From Leguminivora glycinivorella (lineage: Eukaryota; Arthropoda; Insecta; Lepidoptera; Tortricidae), in the NCBI RefSeq assembly GCF_023078275.1, contig NC_062994.1:13029545-13093544 (forward strand): 64,000 nt of DNA, written 5' to 3'. Position numbers and translations under genes: made by a program. Of this stretch, positions 46,301 to 61,300 are shown one piece after another (the stretch's first letter is position 1; each line of letters starts with the position of its first letter). The notes under the pieces were generated by a model. It did no database searches. It saw nothing but the letters and a program-made list of their open reading frames with translations, and had not been told where the DNA came from.

Positions 46301-49300
46301 CATCTCAATGTACGTACTATTTACAACACTATGTAACCTTGTACAACAATGATAGAGATGAAATAATTAAAATAATGTAACTGATAAGTTTTTATTTTAG
46401 GTCCGTTACAAGGAAGCACAACTCCTGGAGGTGGACAAAAACCGGGGTCTGACTGTTTCAACACAGTGGTGAGTTGCCCATAACAGTGGAAACTTTATAA
46501 GCGGAATCGCAAGGGACCAGCTGTTTAGTTTCGCTTATTCAGGTTTTCCATTTATCCAACTTTCCACTTTGGTTCAAATAAAACGTTTTCTCACCTACAG
46601 AGGCTCCCGCTAACAGAGGTTGTGGGTGCTAGTAATATTGCTTATATAGAGGTCACGTTTGCACCTTTTATCGAAATATGCATGTACACACACACACATG
46701 TATGTAGATATGAATTAACAAAAAATACGTATGTAATCCTGACTTCAAAAAGCAGTAGTACTCGTAAATAATCCACAGTAGGTACTCGTATACAAAAATT
46801 ATATTTTTCCTTTGTTATGAAGTAACTTAATTATATTTATAAACAAATCACTCCAAATATTTATTTATGCAAGAGAAACCGGTATAATGGTTAAATACAG
46901 ATGTACAGATTGAAAAAATCCGATTTTTTTATTTATCCCGAAGAGATAAACACTTGATTGTGTGCTTAGGCATTGCTTATCTAACAGCACGGCACCGCAC
47001 CGCAGCTAAAACCAAACTGAACGAGGTGTAATCTCATACAAAATTAAAACACAAACCATAATGTTAACGAAAACTACCCTCCTTGTGATGCTTTATTAAA
47101 AATATAAATTTTGTAACGCCAAGTTTTTCCACTCATAGAGGTTTCAGAGACGGCTGCTTCCAGTTGCAGAGGTAAAAATAAGAAATTTACGAAAAAATGG
47201 ATTCCGCTCACAGAGATCCCAAAATTCCACTTGTAGAGGTATAAATTCGCTGCTAAGGGACTGGTACCGAGAACTGGGGTCCACTTAAAGAGGTTTTCCA
47301 CTTACCCAGGTTCCACTTATCCAGTTTCCACTGTATTAGTGTGGATTTTACAAAGGTATCAATTTTTTGCAGGTATTATTTTAACTGTTTTTAATTATTT
47401 CTCATGGACGTATTTCCACGCAGGTGTGGCAACAAATCTCAGTGCTGCCCGTGGAGGGCTGCGCGCACGTCTGCTCCCGCCGCCTGCACGCGGCCGCGCC
47501 CTATCATATACTAGCGGCGACGGGACCCAACAGACTATACTTGCATCGCGACACACATAGGGTAAGTAACATGTTATATTACACACACACACAAACATGG
47601 ACTACATGCATGTTTGCATAATTTCAGTTGCATAATTTTGCATAAAACCAGCGTGACTCAGGGGACCGTAACCATGGCAATAACAGGCAAGAAAAAGTTG
47701 ATTCACCCATAAACTAGCGTTTGCCCGCGGCTCTGTCGAAAATTACTGAACGCTCCATACAAACTTCCACCCCCTATTTTTGGGTTGTCGGGGGTTAGAG
47801 AGAGACAAAAAGTAGTGTTTATGTCATTCTCCATGTAGGCGCCAAGGTTGAATCCAATTTCAATTTCGCGCATTTTTTAGTGCTAAGATTTTGATGTGTA
47901 GATAAACCTTGTTTTATGTTTTCCTTTATTCACCCCAGCTCTCCCTTCATAATGTTTTTAATTTAACTATTCATAATCATAAAGTTGCATATTTATGAAA
48001 GGCAGTTGCACAATGTTATAGCTAATTGCATAAAAAGTTGCATTTTCTCACTTGTATCAAAAATAAGTATTTTTTTTTTTCCAGATAAGCACCACAGCGG
48101 TGACAGTCTCAGGGTTGCCGGGACTCGAGGCGGGCGCTACGCCCCCGAAGAAACCCAAATATGGAAGCGCTTTAGCGGTAAGCACTAAAATTATTTAATT
48201 AGGTACAGTCGACTACAAAGAGATGTATCCATTTTTTCACCTTATTGCATACTACTAACCATTGCATAACCGTAAAGTAAAAAATTCTTCCCCTTCCCCC
48301 CCCCCTAACTTTGAAACCATAACTTTAAAAAATATGAAAAAATCACAAAAATAGAACTTTATAAAGACTTTCTAGGAAAATCATTTTGAACTTGATAGGT
48401 TGAACAGTTTTTGAAATACGGGAAGCTACGGAACCCTACACTCAGCGTGGCCCGACACGCTCTTGGCCGTTTTTTTTACGATTTTGGCATTGTTTGTATA
48501 TAACATACATACATACAATCACGCCTGTATCCCACAAAGGGGTAGGCAGAACACATGAAACTACTAAAGGTTCAGTGCCACTCTTGCTAAATAAGGGGTT
48601 GAAAGAAAACGAAACTGTGACATTGCAGTGACAGGTTGCCAGCCTCTCGCCTACGCCACAATTTAACCCATATCCCACAGTCGCCTTCTACGACACCCAC
48701 GGGAAGAAAGGGGGTGGTGAAATTCTTAACCCGTCACCACACAGGCAACAACCCCGTACATTATTGCAGATGAATTTGATGTATCATGTAAGTGTAAAAT
48801 GAGTTTTGAATAAATGATGTTTTACAGACAGGAGCGGCGTGCGCCATAGTGTCGTGTGTGGACATGTCGTGGCTGGGCGGTGTGTGTGTGTGCGTGGACA
48901 CACATGCACAGCTTCACGTGTATCGACTACCCGCACCTGATATTTGTAAGTTATATTCTTATAGTTCAGGTCCCAAAACACTACCTTGCGGTACACCAAC
49001 TTGACGTATAATATAGAGTCCGTTTCTACACAGGGAGGTAGTACCGGGATAGATCTACGCTAAATCTAGCCACTGAGGTCCCAATGCAGACATTCGGGTT
49101 TATGGCTCATTGGGGAAAAGGCACCGTGAAAGCGGTTTGGGGTTAATCCCTAACGAGGACGCCCTTGTGGCGAAAAGTTGAAAGGCTCACGCCTGAATTT
49201 GTAAGAGGTCCGTAGAGGCCCAGTGAAAAAAGGCTGCCTTGTGGTACACCAATATCATATCCGATATTATAAGCCGGAGTTTCAAATAAGTGAAACAGTT

Positions 49301-52300
49301 TGCTCACACATTAGCCGGAATTTAAGATGGTTTATAATAAAAAAATATGGTTCCAAAATACTACCCTGTGGAACACCGAGTATTTATTGTAATTAAGGTT
49401 GCTTGAATTTCATATTGTTCCATTTAGTTTTGTTATTCGTTCTTTTGTTAGAGGTATGTGAGGTTATAATTTCGATTTTACCTGAAAATCTCCAACTTTT
49501 TCAAAATGACGATGTACAACTGTGTCAAAGGCTTTACTAAGGTCAACTATTAATTTTTAGGTACCCAAAATGACTTTTTTCTAGTTGGGTTATCTGTTAT
49601 CAAAATAACTACGTTTATTTATTGTTATAGCAACGCCATTGCTAGTGCAGCATACGACGTCGCTTCTAGAATACGCCATGGTGTCAGGTCTGGATTACCG
49701 GGACATCATCATGACGCTAAAACCTAACGCCATTGATGCTGTGTATGAGAGGTATGTTTTCATCATCATGATACGAGTACGATATGATAAAGTTTTTATT
49801 CTGTAACAAAAAATACTTATAATTTGACTTTGGAACAAATAGAAATAAAGAATCTTTAAACCTATATATCCTTTCGCCTGTAGCACTGGCAAGGCCAGAA
49901 TCGGGTGTCTATAACCGTTCATTTTTTTTGTTTTACTTGAAGGATTACGGTTCGGTACAACCAAATTTTATGTTCTTAGAATGTCGCAATGTTAAAACAG
50001 ATTAGTAGTAAAATGTCTAAAATTACAAAAATACCAATTTTCAGTACATCAAAATGTCCAAATGACATTGGCCTATTACATGTATCCAATATCCGAAATG
50101 TATTAGTTTCATAATAACCGAAATTCAAAACGACACTTTCTCAGAATACCTTTGTATGCATTATATTCTTTACACTAAATTCAAAACGAACTTTTCTCTA
50201 GGACGGTCTTTCTGGGTAGACGGTCTTCCCGACACTGACCTTATAACGAAGTTGTAAATAAAATGGATTTAATTTCACAGGTTCACGGAGAGTTTTCAAC
50301 GTCAGCCGCAGGCATTCCAGCAGTTCTATTATCAGAACTGGCTCAAATTACGCATTGGACTTTGCAGGTAAGTACATTTCCACTGTATGCAATCATCTGT
50401 TATATTTAATTTACACGGGAGTTTGTAAATATCAAAAAAGGCTATTAAAGATTTCACTGTCAGGGACCGTAATCTAGCCTAGGATTTAATTTCTACGAGA
50501 GCGAACGCATATTTGCGTTGATAGCAATGATGTTTGGATTCATCTTTTCACGGAATTATTATCTTTAAAGAGTCTACATACAAGGTGAAATAAAAAGTAT
50601 AGGTACATTCAGACTGACGTGATGCCGCTAATTTCTATGGAACAACCAATTTTTTTGCGATTCCAGCATTGGTCCCCTGCACAGAGAACCTCCTATAGAG
50701 TAGCAATCTTGTATATTTTGTTCGCGATACGAGTCACCAGTGTTTGGGGTGCGAGGAGCGGGCGGGGAATGTGTTAAGCGCGCTGTGATTGGCCGTTTCA
50801 AGGACGGCGGGCAGTCGCGCCAGATGAAAAGGGACAGAAGTATGACTGTCCCTCTACTGACGCGTAAGTGGCCAATGTAAGTTGACCTATGCCGGCTCTG
50901 AATAAATTATAAATATGACTTATTTGTGGAATGTAATGCCGTCTGTTTTTAAATTTGAGCTTCTTGTTACCTTTCCACACCATTTCACACTACAGGTGGA
51001 CATCTTTAAGGCATCAAAATACCCTTTTCCAATTTTTTTGTGCGAAAAACACGCGCTGCTTTCGGGTCTGTTACTTGGTCGATACTGATCGGGCACGGCG
51101 AGCGCCCGCGCTTATATCAGTGCAAATACTAGGAAGGCTGGCGACCGCGAGTCGTCTTGTAATGGATGTCTATAGGGGTTGGTCTGTGGTCCCCTGATAA
51201 AAGTTGTTCATTATGGTAGGGCTTTTTATTTCACCCTGCATGTATGTACATATTTTTCTCTTCAGGGTAATACCAACAGCCCAAGGCGCGGTATCATCAC
51301 TGACGCAGCTGATGACTCTCGCCGGCGCGTGGGCGGCGCTGGCGGCGGCTTTAAGAGGAGACGACAGGCGACACGACGACGTGCGACTAGACGCACTGTT
51401 AGAACACGAACACGACAAGGTACATTACTAGCAAGGACGATTATAAAGGACCAGCAGAGTCCATATTAAATACCGTACCTCGTTGGCAGCCGTAAATATA
51501 TGTCACTAGATGTGACTAAGAGTGTCATTTGAATACAAATGTCGTTTTTTTTTTAAATACGCACGCGGTTGTTCAACGGCATTACAAGTGATACAGTGAA
51601 AAGTATATAGATGACGCTAGGTAGTAAGGCGGTGGAATTGAAAAAAGTCGTCTAGTTTTGAAGTTGATGTGACTGGAGAGTATACTGCTGACAAGTGGTA
51701 TCGTTGTGGTCGGTAGACTTTACTGAGTACGAAATAATGACTTGTCACATTCTCAGACTGTGGGGGGGTTAACTATGACGTCACAAAGATCGCGGTCCCG
51801 GGTTTCAATTTTTTGCCAATTTGTCTAGAACCCCTTATCCAATTTTGAAAAATGAGGTGTCGATTGAAAGCGTATAACATGCTGATTAAGATTTATTATA
51901 TGTGAAAAGTATAGTTTTGTTAGTTATTTTTTAATTAATAATAATGCAAAAAATACTTTTTTTTTAAACTCTTTTTTGATTTTTGTGACTCAAAAAGGCA
52001 ATGAAAACGGCCACTTAGCTAAAAAATATGTTATATAAATCATTTAACTACATTATTAAGCTATCTGTTGCTTTTAGAATTTCTACGATCGGATAATAAA
52101 TGAGCAAACTACAACCACATACCTGTAGGCGGGGAGTACCGCTTGACACGCGTTCCCATACATTCGGCGTCTACCAAATTATACCTCGCGCAAAATTCGT
52201 TTCAAGCAGATATACCTCTAATCTTATTCATCGTAACCTATCAATATTGATATCATTTGAAAGCAGAATTAAAGTACTTTAAAAAACAATGTCAATCATT

Positions 52301-55300
52301 TTTTTTAAATCAATAATCGCCAGTCTGTGGTGGTTACAAAGGAAAAAAGTGGGTATGCAATTTGACTGGTTTCCTAGGTTTGATACCCTAGACGAGTTTA
52401 AAAGGGGAGGTAAGGGTGACATATGGGTTTTTCTCTGGCCTAAAAGCTACACAGAGGGTCAGGGGAGAAAAACTAGGGTTTAAGTTTAGTTTTAAGTTAT
52501 TTTTTCCTTTATTTGTTGATTTTATTGTGTTTAATTTTTTTGTAATTTTATCAAGGATACACGTTGGTTTCTTTTGCTAAAAGTTGCCTTTTTTATGAGA
52601 AATGTTATGAATTTTATGGCTTTTTCCGATAAAGACTAAAATTAACTTTCAAATAAGGCCACATAGTCATACTTTTACTTATATAATATTAAGGGTATGA
52701 CTATGTATCAGTATGACTATGTGGCCTTGTTTGAAAGTTAATTTTAGTCTATCGGAAAATGCCATGAAATTCATAACATTTCTCATAAAAAACCGGCCAA
52801 GAGCGTGTCGGGCCACGCTCAGTGTAGGGTTCCGTAGTTTTCCGTATTTTTCTCAAAAACTACTGAACCTATCAAGTTCAAAACAATTTTCCTAGAAAGT
52901 CTTTATAAAGTTCTACATTTACGATTTTTTTCATATTTTTTTAACATATGGTTCAAAAGTTAGAGGGGGGGGGGGACGCACTTTTTTTCCTTTAGGAGCG
53001 ATTATTTCCGAAAATATTAATACTATCAAAAAACGATCTTAGTAAACCCTTATTCATTTTCAAATCCCTATCCAACGATATATCACACGTTGGGGTTAGA
53101 AAGAAAAAAAATATCAGCCCCCACTTTACATGTAGGGGGGGTACCCTAATAAAACATTTTTTTCCATTTTTTATTTTTGCACTTTGTTGGCGTGATTGAT
53201 ACACATATTAGTACCAAATTTCAGCTTTCTAGTGCTAACGGTTACTGAGATTATCCGCGGACGGACGGACGGACGGACGGACGGACAGACAGACATGGCG
53301 AAACTATAAGGGTTCCTAGTTGACTACGGAACCCTAAAAAGGGAATTTTCAGCAAAAGAAACCAAAGTGTATCCTTGATAAAATTACCTACAAAAAAATT
53401 AAACACAATAAAATCAACAAATAAAAGAAAAAACAACTTAAAACTAAACTTAAACCCTAGTTTTTTTCTCCCCTGACCCTCTGTATAGCTTTTAGGCCAG
53501 AGAACAACCCATATGTCACCTTTACCTCCCCTTTTAAACTCGTCTAGGGTATCACCTAGGAAACCAGTCAAATTGCATACCCACTTTTTTCCTTTGTAAC
53601 CACCGCAGACTGGCGATTATTGATTTTAAGAAAATGATTGACATTGTTTTTTAAAGTACTTTAATTGTACTTTCAAATGATACCAATATTGATAGGTTAC
53701 GATGAATAAGATTAGAGGTATATCTGCTTGAAACGAATTTTGCGCGAGGTGTAATTTGGTAGACGCCGAATGTATGGGAACGCGTGTCAAGCGGTACTCC
53801 CCGCCTACGGGTATGTGGTTGTAGTTTGCTTATTTATTATCCGATCGTAGAAATTTAAAAAGCAACAGATAGCTTAATAATGTAGTTAAATGATTTATAT
53901 AACATATTTTTTAGCTAAGTGGCCGTTTTCATTGCCTTTTTGAGTCACAAAAATCAAAAAAGAGAGTAAAAAAAAAGTATTTTTTGCATTATTATTAATT
54001 AAAAAATAACTAACAAAACTATACTTTTCACATATAATAAATCTTAATCAGCATGTTATACGCTTTCAATCGACACCTCATTTTTCAAAATTGGATAAGG
54101 GGTTCTAGACAAATTGGCAAAAAATTGAAACCCGGGACCGCGATCTTTGTGACGTCATAGTTAACCCCCCCACAGTCTGAGAATGTGACAAGTTATTATT
54201 TCGTACTCAGTAAAGTCTACCGATCACAACGATACCACTTGTCAGCAGTATACTCTCCAGTCACATCAACTTTTTCCGAGACCCTCTCGCCGCTCTACTA
54301 AGGGGCCCGTGTCATGTTTCAGGCCCTGTTTACAACGCAAGCCATCGTTCTTATTTTGAATTATGACAATCATGCAAAAGAGTACCATACTGTCAAATTT
54401 TCTATCTCTTTCATTTTGAGCGTGACGTCAATGATTAGTAATATTACTTTCAATATATTTAAAATTTAGATTTTAATGAGGCCATTTCGAACGGTGTTTA
54501 TGATAGATATCATGTTGACAATCAATCTCCTGACCGTCTCGCTCACACCAATCCTATCCTATATTTGAACGAGTGCGACCGAAACAGTTGAGTATTATTG
54601 AAGATTTTTTAATGTCTAAAATCTTATTGGTAGTTGTCGAAAACCCGCTTTTTCCATAAAGTGTTGGCGTGACGTCAAGTGGGTGATAGGCGTACGAGTA
54701 AGTACGCGTTGGATGGTCGACTACTATGCGCGGCGGTTTTTACGCGTACTTACGGTGACACACAATCGAAAAAGGTCGTCGAGCCATAAGTACGCATACT
54801 TGCTCGTATTGTACGTCTATCACCCACTTCAGACTGCGTTTCGATCGGCGTTTAGCGTCAATAATTATCAGCTTGGCTTCATGGCTTTACGAACCTTAGC
54901 TCGGACCATCGAATATGAAACTTATAAACTTGTTTATACACAAGGGTATAAAGAAGTTTATAACCAGGTGCTCCATGACACCATTGCACCAATCTGTCGC
55001 CAGCACCGCTACACTTCAACGGCCAAGTCACACAACATCCATACTAATATTATAAATGGGAAAGTGTGTGTGTCTGTTTGTTTGTTTGTCCATCTTTCAC
55101 GGCAAAACGGAGCGACGTATTGACGTGATTTTTTAAGTGGAGATAGTTGAAGGGATGGAAAGTGACATAGGCTACTTTTTGTCTCTTTTTATATCCTCCC
55201 ACTTCCTTAGAATGGAGGATGGAAGTTTGTGGAGAGATTTTCGAATTTAACGCGAGCGAAGCCGCGGGAAAAGGCTAGTTAACTATAATAATAAAGAAAT

Positions 55301-58300
55301 CGCAGTAAGGAACTTTATGTAGATTTCATTACTTTATAGAGATAAACAAGCAGTTCCATCGAGACGGCTATTTTTTACAGAATGTTTTTGGTGGGATATA
55401 CATAGGCATATATAACACTAACCAAGTATCTATTGTCTTAGTCCGTTTTCACATTATCCGATCCGATATCGGATGTCGGAAGGATTTAAATGGAAAAAAT
55501 CCAAGATAGCGCCTGTAATGTATGGGGTATCAGTCCTACATCCGATATCGGATCGGATAATGTGAAAACGCATAGTCTCATTAATTATTACTTGTCCGAG
55601 TTTCACTAATTATTTCTTTTTATTCATTTATTATCTCAGTTTAGGTTTATACGAGTACCAAACGAGTAGTATAAGAATAGAAAATATATTACCAAAACAA
55701 TACAATCTATCATTAATTTATTATAAAAACGTAATCCAAAGTGCCACACCTAGTCGGCCAGTGCATGGCCTACGCTGCCGATGGTTAGGGTGCTCGGAGT
55801 GACATACAAGAAACGCTGAACTATCCGCGTTCTGTCCAAGATGAAGCCTGACCGACGAAGCTAGCAAGTCTCTCTACATGTTAGCTGAAATACTGTCAAA
55901 CCGTTCACTGTGATTACTCAGATTATTATAAGCAAAATGATCTTCGAATGAACTTTCTGGATAATTGAGATGCATGATGGGCGCAGTCGAAACCGTTGAA
56001 AATCGGAAAGATTATTTTCCTTAGCACATTTAATGTTTACAAATTGGATTCGCCTTCTGTCACCTAAACTGGTAAATTTATGTATGAGGTCATTGGTCAT
56101 ACAATTATTAATTTATACAGTTATTAATTCTGTATCTCTACTCGCATTGCTGCTGCGATTCTAAAATATTTAATATCCATATTATGAATATTCAATAAAT
56201 CATACAATGACATTTGTGATGTGACATGGATGTCACATCTGTTGGCACAATGATTGCGTTTTGTTGAACGTATTTGAGCTCAACATATAGGTTTATTATC
56301 ACTAAGTATATTATATTAATGAACAACGAAACGGATGTGACATTTTCCTAGTCCACCAACGTCATCTAGTCATTTTATTTGGCAATAATTAGACAACATG
56401 CGAACAAACTTAGCCAGCGAAGCGATCACAACTACGTCGAGGCCGACCAAAAAATATAATTTGTAAAAATTGTGTTTTGAGCCAATATTTTGATATTAAA
56501 ATAAAGTTTTTTGATAGTTATTCATAGTATAATATAAAAACAAGTAAAAATATGGGTGAAAATATGTTTTTTTCCACTCCCGGGTTACGAAACAACGCCA
56601 TCTAGTTTTAAAGCAAAAACTAAGCTTTTTTCAGGGGTACGCTTTTTTGTATGGGCTATATCAGTCTAGTATTAAATGGTCCTTGATTACTAGCAAACTA
56701 ATGCCTACACAAGGACAGACCTCGGTCAATGACGAGTTGACGACACACTTTGGACACTGGCGACATATCTCGGACAATAGCGACACATCTCCGACACTAG
56801 TGACACACGACACTTTTATAAACTACTAGCTTTTTCGCGTTAAATTCGAATATTGCGGAACCCTCCATATAAACTTCCACGCCCCATTTTAGGGAAGTGG
56901 GGAGTTATAAAAAGACAAAGAGTAGCTAATGTCACTTTCCATCTCTTTAACTAAATATCTCCACTAAATCACATCTCCACTAACACACACAATATCACGT
57001 CAATTCGTCGCTCGGTTTTGCCGTGAAAGACGGACAAACAAATATTTTTATTCCACATTTTCAGGCATTAGTTACACTAGAAGCGAAAGCGGAACTGTCA
57101 AGCGACGCCGTCGCTCTCACGCCGCTCCGACGCATTCTGCAACAGTGCGTCGACATCGCGACCACGCATCTACAACACGCTGCGACAGGACACACACATC
57201 CGTAAGATTAATAAATGATTTACAAAGTTTTAATATTCTTAGAACAAATTAATTTATCCTTATAAAAAATAATTTAATTTGTATTTTTTACTAGACACAC
57301 CACAATTAACACACAATTAATTAATTAATTATTATTATATTATTTGATACACTAGCAGCTGATGCATGTATATCACTGCACTTGTTTTTAAGTTACTGTT
57401 TATATTTTAGTTTTAAATGTTTATCAAGTCTGTTTTGAAACTGTTCACTGAGGGAGCACTTATCACTGTTTCTGGTAGTTTATTCCACTCGCGTACGACA
57501 CGGTTTGATAGGAAGTGCTTCCTAGGATTGCTTGTGCTGGGAACGCGAGTAATTATCAAGCTGATTCTTACTCATAACTCATAATAAACAGGTCCTTAAG
57601 TTCAGGTAAGTCATAATAGTCACGTATGATCTTGAATGTTTCGATGTGGTCACCACGCTGTTTCCTTTCCTCCAGGCTTGTCAAACCAAGGCTGGCAAGC
57701 CTTTGATTGTAGGGCTTATTACGTAGTCCATAAACCATCTTGGTTGACCTGCGTTGCGCCTTTTCAATTGCGTGTTAATTATTGGTAATTGTGTCATATA
57801 CTTGAAAATTTCGACCCTCGCCACCGTGTCCGAATGGCCGAGCGGTTTGAGGCATCCGTCGCGATAACGGAGGACTCCGGTTCGAATCCAACTTTGAACA
57901 CTTGGAGGCCTTCGGTCACTTTTTCTTTGTATATGAAATCTATTTTAAGTTTTAATATGTTGAAGATTTTTATAATGTCATAACGGATTATGCGAAAGGT
58001 GAATCGTGCCAAATATAATTTTACAGTACAGATGGTGTTTTTATTACGCATTAGTGCGAGAAGCGGTTCATTATATGCCAGGTCGAAACTTCGGAGGCTC
58101 ATCTGTACTGAAAAACGTCGTACGATACACGTGCGAAAAGGAAATTCGTAACTCGTGTCGATTTAAAACACTCCCAACGGACGTGTTTTAGTTTATCGCC
58201 ACTCGTTTCGAACTTCCTTTTTTACGCACTCGTATCGTAATGTACTATTTCAGTAGGGGAGTGAGATTTAATTGGACTCATATTGACCGGGATATAGACC

Positions 58301-61300
58301 GTGATTACCTTTTTGATTTTTGTCGAGCTCCCGATATTTCGACGCAGTTGCATGCATCATGATCACGGAAAACTGACGAAGGCGGGTGGATGTTAAAGTT
58401 GTATAGACAGCGCGCGATCTACCCTCCTTCGCGCGCGTCGGTATCAAAAAGGTAATCACGGTCTATATCCCGGTCAATATATAAGTCTAATGAAAATAAC
58501 CGTGAATCATTCAAAACTCTTATTGAGATATAATTGACCGTGAATGATTGAAATGAGTCGTTTGTCCACGTGACGGAGGTACGAGACGTGGACGGAGGGC
58601 ACGGCGCTGGCGCTGCTGCGCAAGCTGGTGGTGGGGGCGCGCGCCGCGGGCCGCGCCGCCGCCGGCGAGCCGCTGTCGCGCGCGCTGGCCAGGCTGGCGC
58701 TCCACAACACCAAGGAGGTCCGAGGTGACTCACGTTGTTCTGCCGTAAACCACTCTCCGTCTTCATCAGGTTTACACGGTCAAACAAATGTTGACACTAA
58801 ATTATGAGTTGCTAGCTTTCGCCCGCGGCTTTAGTCGCGTTAGAGAGAGACAAAAAGTAGCCTATGTCACATTCCATCCCTTCGACTATCTCCGCTTACA
58901 AAAATCCCGACAATTCGTCGCTCCGTTTTGCCGTGAAAGACGGAGAAACAAACAGACGTACAATACAATACACAATACAATACTCTTTATTGCACACCTT
59001 GATAAAATACAACAATACAAAACAAGGAAGAAACACGAACAAAGGTAAACAACAGGCGGTCTTATCGCTAAAGAGCGATTTCTTCCAGACAACCTTAAGG
59101 TAGCGGAAATTGATAAACACGTACACACATTCCCATTTATGATATTAGTGTGGATGACACGAAATTCTAATTTTCTACGGAATTAAACCTTCACCCCTAC
59201 ATTTTCACGTTATGGCTGGCATTTATGAAGGCCCGCGTTTTAAGAAAACGATCGGCCAAAAAAACCCTATTTTTAATTTTTTACCGCCTTTTTGGTGGCA
59301 ATATTTAGTTGACCTTCTAACGTGGCACTTCTTACTCGTTTCGTACAAAAATCAAGACACATAATACACAAAAGGTGCTTCTACAGCATTGATGAGATAT
59401 TTACTTGTACAGATTAAGCTGATTTATTTATTATTTTATTTAACTTTTTAAATCTTAATTATTGACATGTTCCGCTTTTATTTTAGAATTTAAAATTGCA
59501 TGTATTAGTTTGTAACATTTTTCTAACACAATAATTTATTGTTAAAGAAATAAATGAATGAAAAAATCTAATAACATTTGTGTTATAATATCAAGTTTAT
59601 ATCGTCAAATAATTAATTTTACCATTTTACAGAGGAATGTGCAACCCTATGTCTGCAGCTGACGACCCCACGGATCTGGGAATCCCTGCCTCGCTGTACA
59701 GTCTCCGCCCCACATGGCAAACCGTGGCCACATTATGTATGTAACTATATGTATAGTGAGACTAAGCCAAGTTAGCAACTCGGTGCCAATGTGCAAATAA
59801 AGTAAGTTACTGTACTATAGTAGTGCATTTTACACATTGTGTTGTAATTAAACCCAAAAAAAAATTTTAATTGGTCTTTAAAAGATGCTTGATTTCGAAC
59901 GCATTACTCTTTTTTTCTATGCCGAGTAAGGCTCCCCACAGACAGTCTTAAAAATTCATAATCTTAAAAAAAACTTGTATGCAATCTGACAGTTCAAACT
60001 GACACTGACAAGACACTGACAGATCTGAACTGTCAGATTGCATACAAGTTTTTTTTAAGATTATGAATTTTTAAGACTGTCTGTGGGGAGCCTAAAAAGT
60101 TAACCTGTCAGTCATGTCAAATCGCAGTCGAACATTTTAGTGATGTGATGTCCGCTGTTATGACTAAGTCGATCGATTTTGTCGATTTTTATTAGATTAT
60201 TTTTAAGTGACATTTATTTTCATGGCAGTTTATTTTATGTATTGATGTAAATTAAAAATAAGAAACGGCGAGATGGTGAAAGCAGTGTTTTATTTATATG
60301 ATAACGGATTTTTTAAAATGTTATATGTATATAAAAAACGTCGTTGGACCAGTGTTGAATTATGTTTAAAAAAAAAACTTTACATTTACATTTTTCACTA
60401 CAGTTCGAGTATGGAATAGAGCCTGAAGGTTTGAGATACGCACCCGAGCCACCGAACTACGGCACAATGTGCGAAGTGATGCCGTCACTGGGGATGGATT
60501 GTATAAGGTGCGTGTAATATGTACTTTTCTTTATTTTAACTATTTTTAATTTGTATTTTGTAATCATTTCACAGGTGCTGACAGTCGTTTATTGATGTAA
60601 TTTCATATTGAAACATAAGTGGATCTTGTACCTTAGCTTTTGTCAGTATGTAAAATTGTGAATGCAAGAAACTTTGATTTTACAAAACAACCCCAATTAA
60701 CAAATAAGCGGGGTCGTTATGCTTTAATAACTAGCGTCCCTTTTTTAACCCCAGACGCAAAAACAACGGGGTGTTATAAGTTTAACGCGTCTGTCTATCC
60801 GTGTACGTGTCCGTCTGTGGTATAGTACAGTGGGCCAAGAAAGTGGTCTGCCAGTTTTGACAAAAGTTTCTGTGAGCTCTAACGATCGCTAAGGTTGACT
60901 TGACACATGGCGTGACGTAAGTATCATATATAGACAGAACAATTAGATAGATAGATAGATAGATAAAAACTTTATTCATTTCCACAACATACATGGTTTA
61001 AATTACAAAACAATTAAGTACATGCAACTTAAAATTAAGAAAAAACAATCTATTCTAAAAAATCTAAACTAATAATGATACGACCATGTGTCGTGGCAGA
61101 GAATTGGCGCTGGCTCAGCATGATGATGCGGCAAGCCCATGGCAAGCCACATCGCTGATATTCTGCCAGAACCTTTTATAAAAGTTTGTGCAACGCTTTA
61201 TTATAAGTACGTTCATGTAAGTGTCGGTGTACATGTTGTGTTAGTGTGAGCAAGTCTATGTGTATGTATCTGTATGACAGTCGCAGCAAATATATAAATT

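Larger units (their letters stand above)
51661..54272. repeat. Long inverted repeat (intron 14), arms about 0.92 kb
   Basis: 51661-52582 pairs with 53346-54272 with only scattered differences (ends AAGTTGATGTGACTGGAGAG and CTCCAGTCACATCAACTT). Both arms carry a short frame TLDEFKRGGKGDIW, function unknown. The loop holds a second palindrome (52591-52790) and a MITE (52791-53339). Confidence 0.92.

Noticed and set aside
49021..49230. Possible coding exon in intron 11
   Set aside because: No open frame with splice sites, and the flanks are LINE debris.
52289..53571. Gene encoding TLDEFKRGGKGDIW in both arms of the inverted repeat
   Set aside because: The frames are short, differ in their ends between arms, and show no domain; better treated as transposon sequence.
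57826..57910. tRNA-Ser/Leu-like gene
   Set aside because: A and B boxes are present, but the 5' and 3' ends do not pair into an acceptor stem, and the sequence continues into a SINE body.
58419..58787. Minus-strand frames rich in Ala/Pro/Arg
   Set aside because: Shadows of the GC-rich MED16 exon 16.
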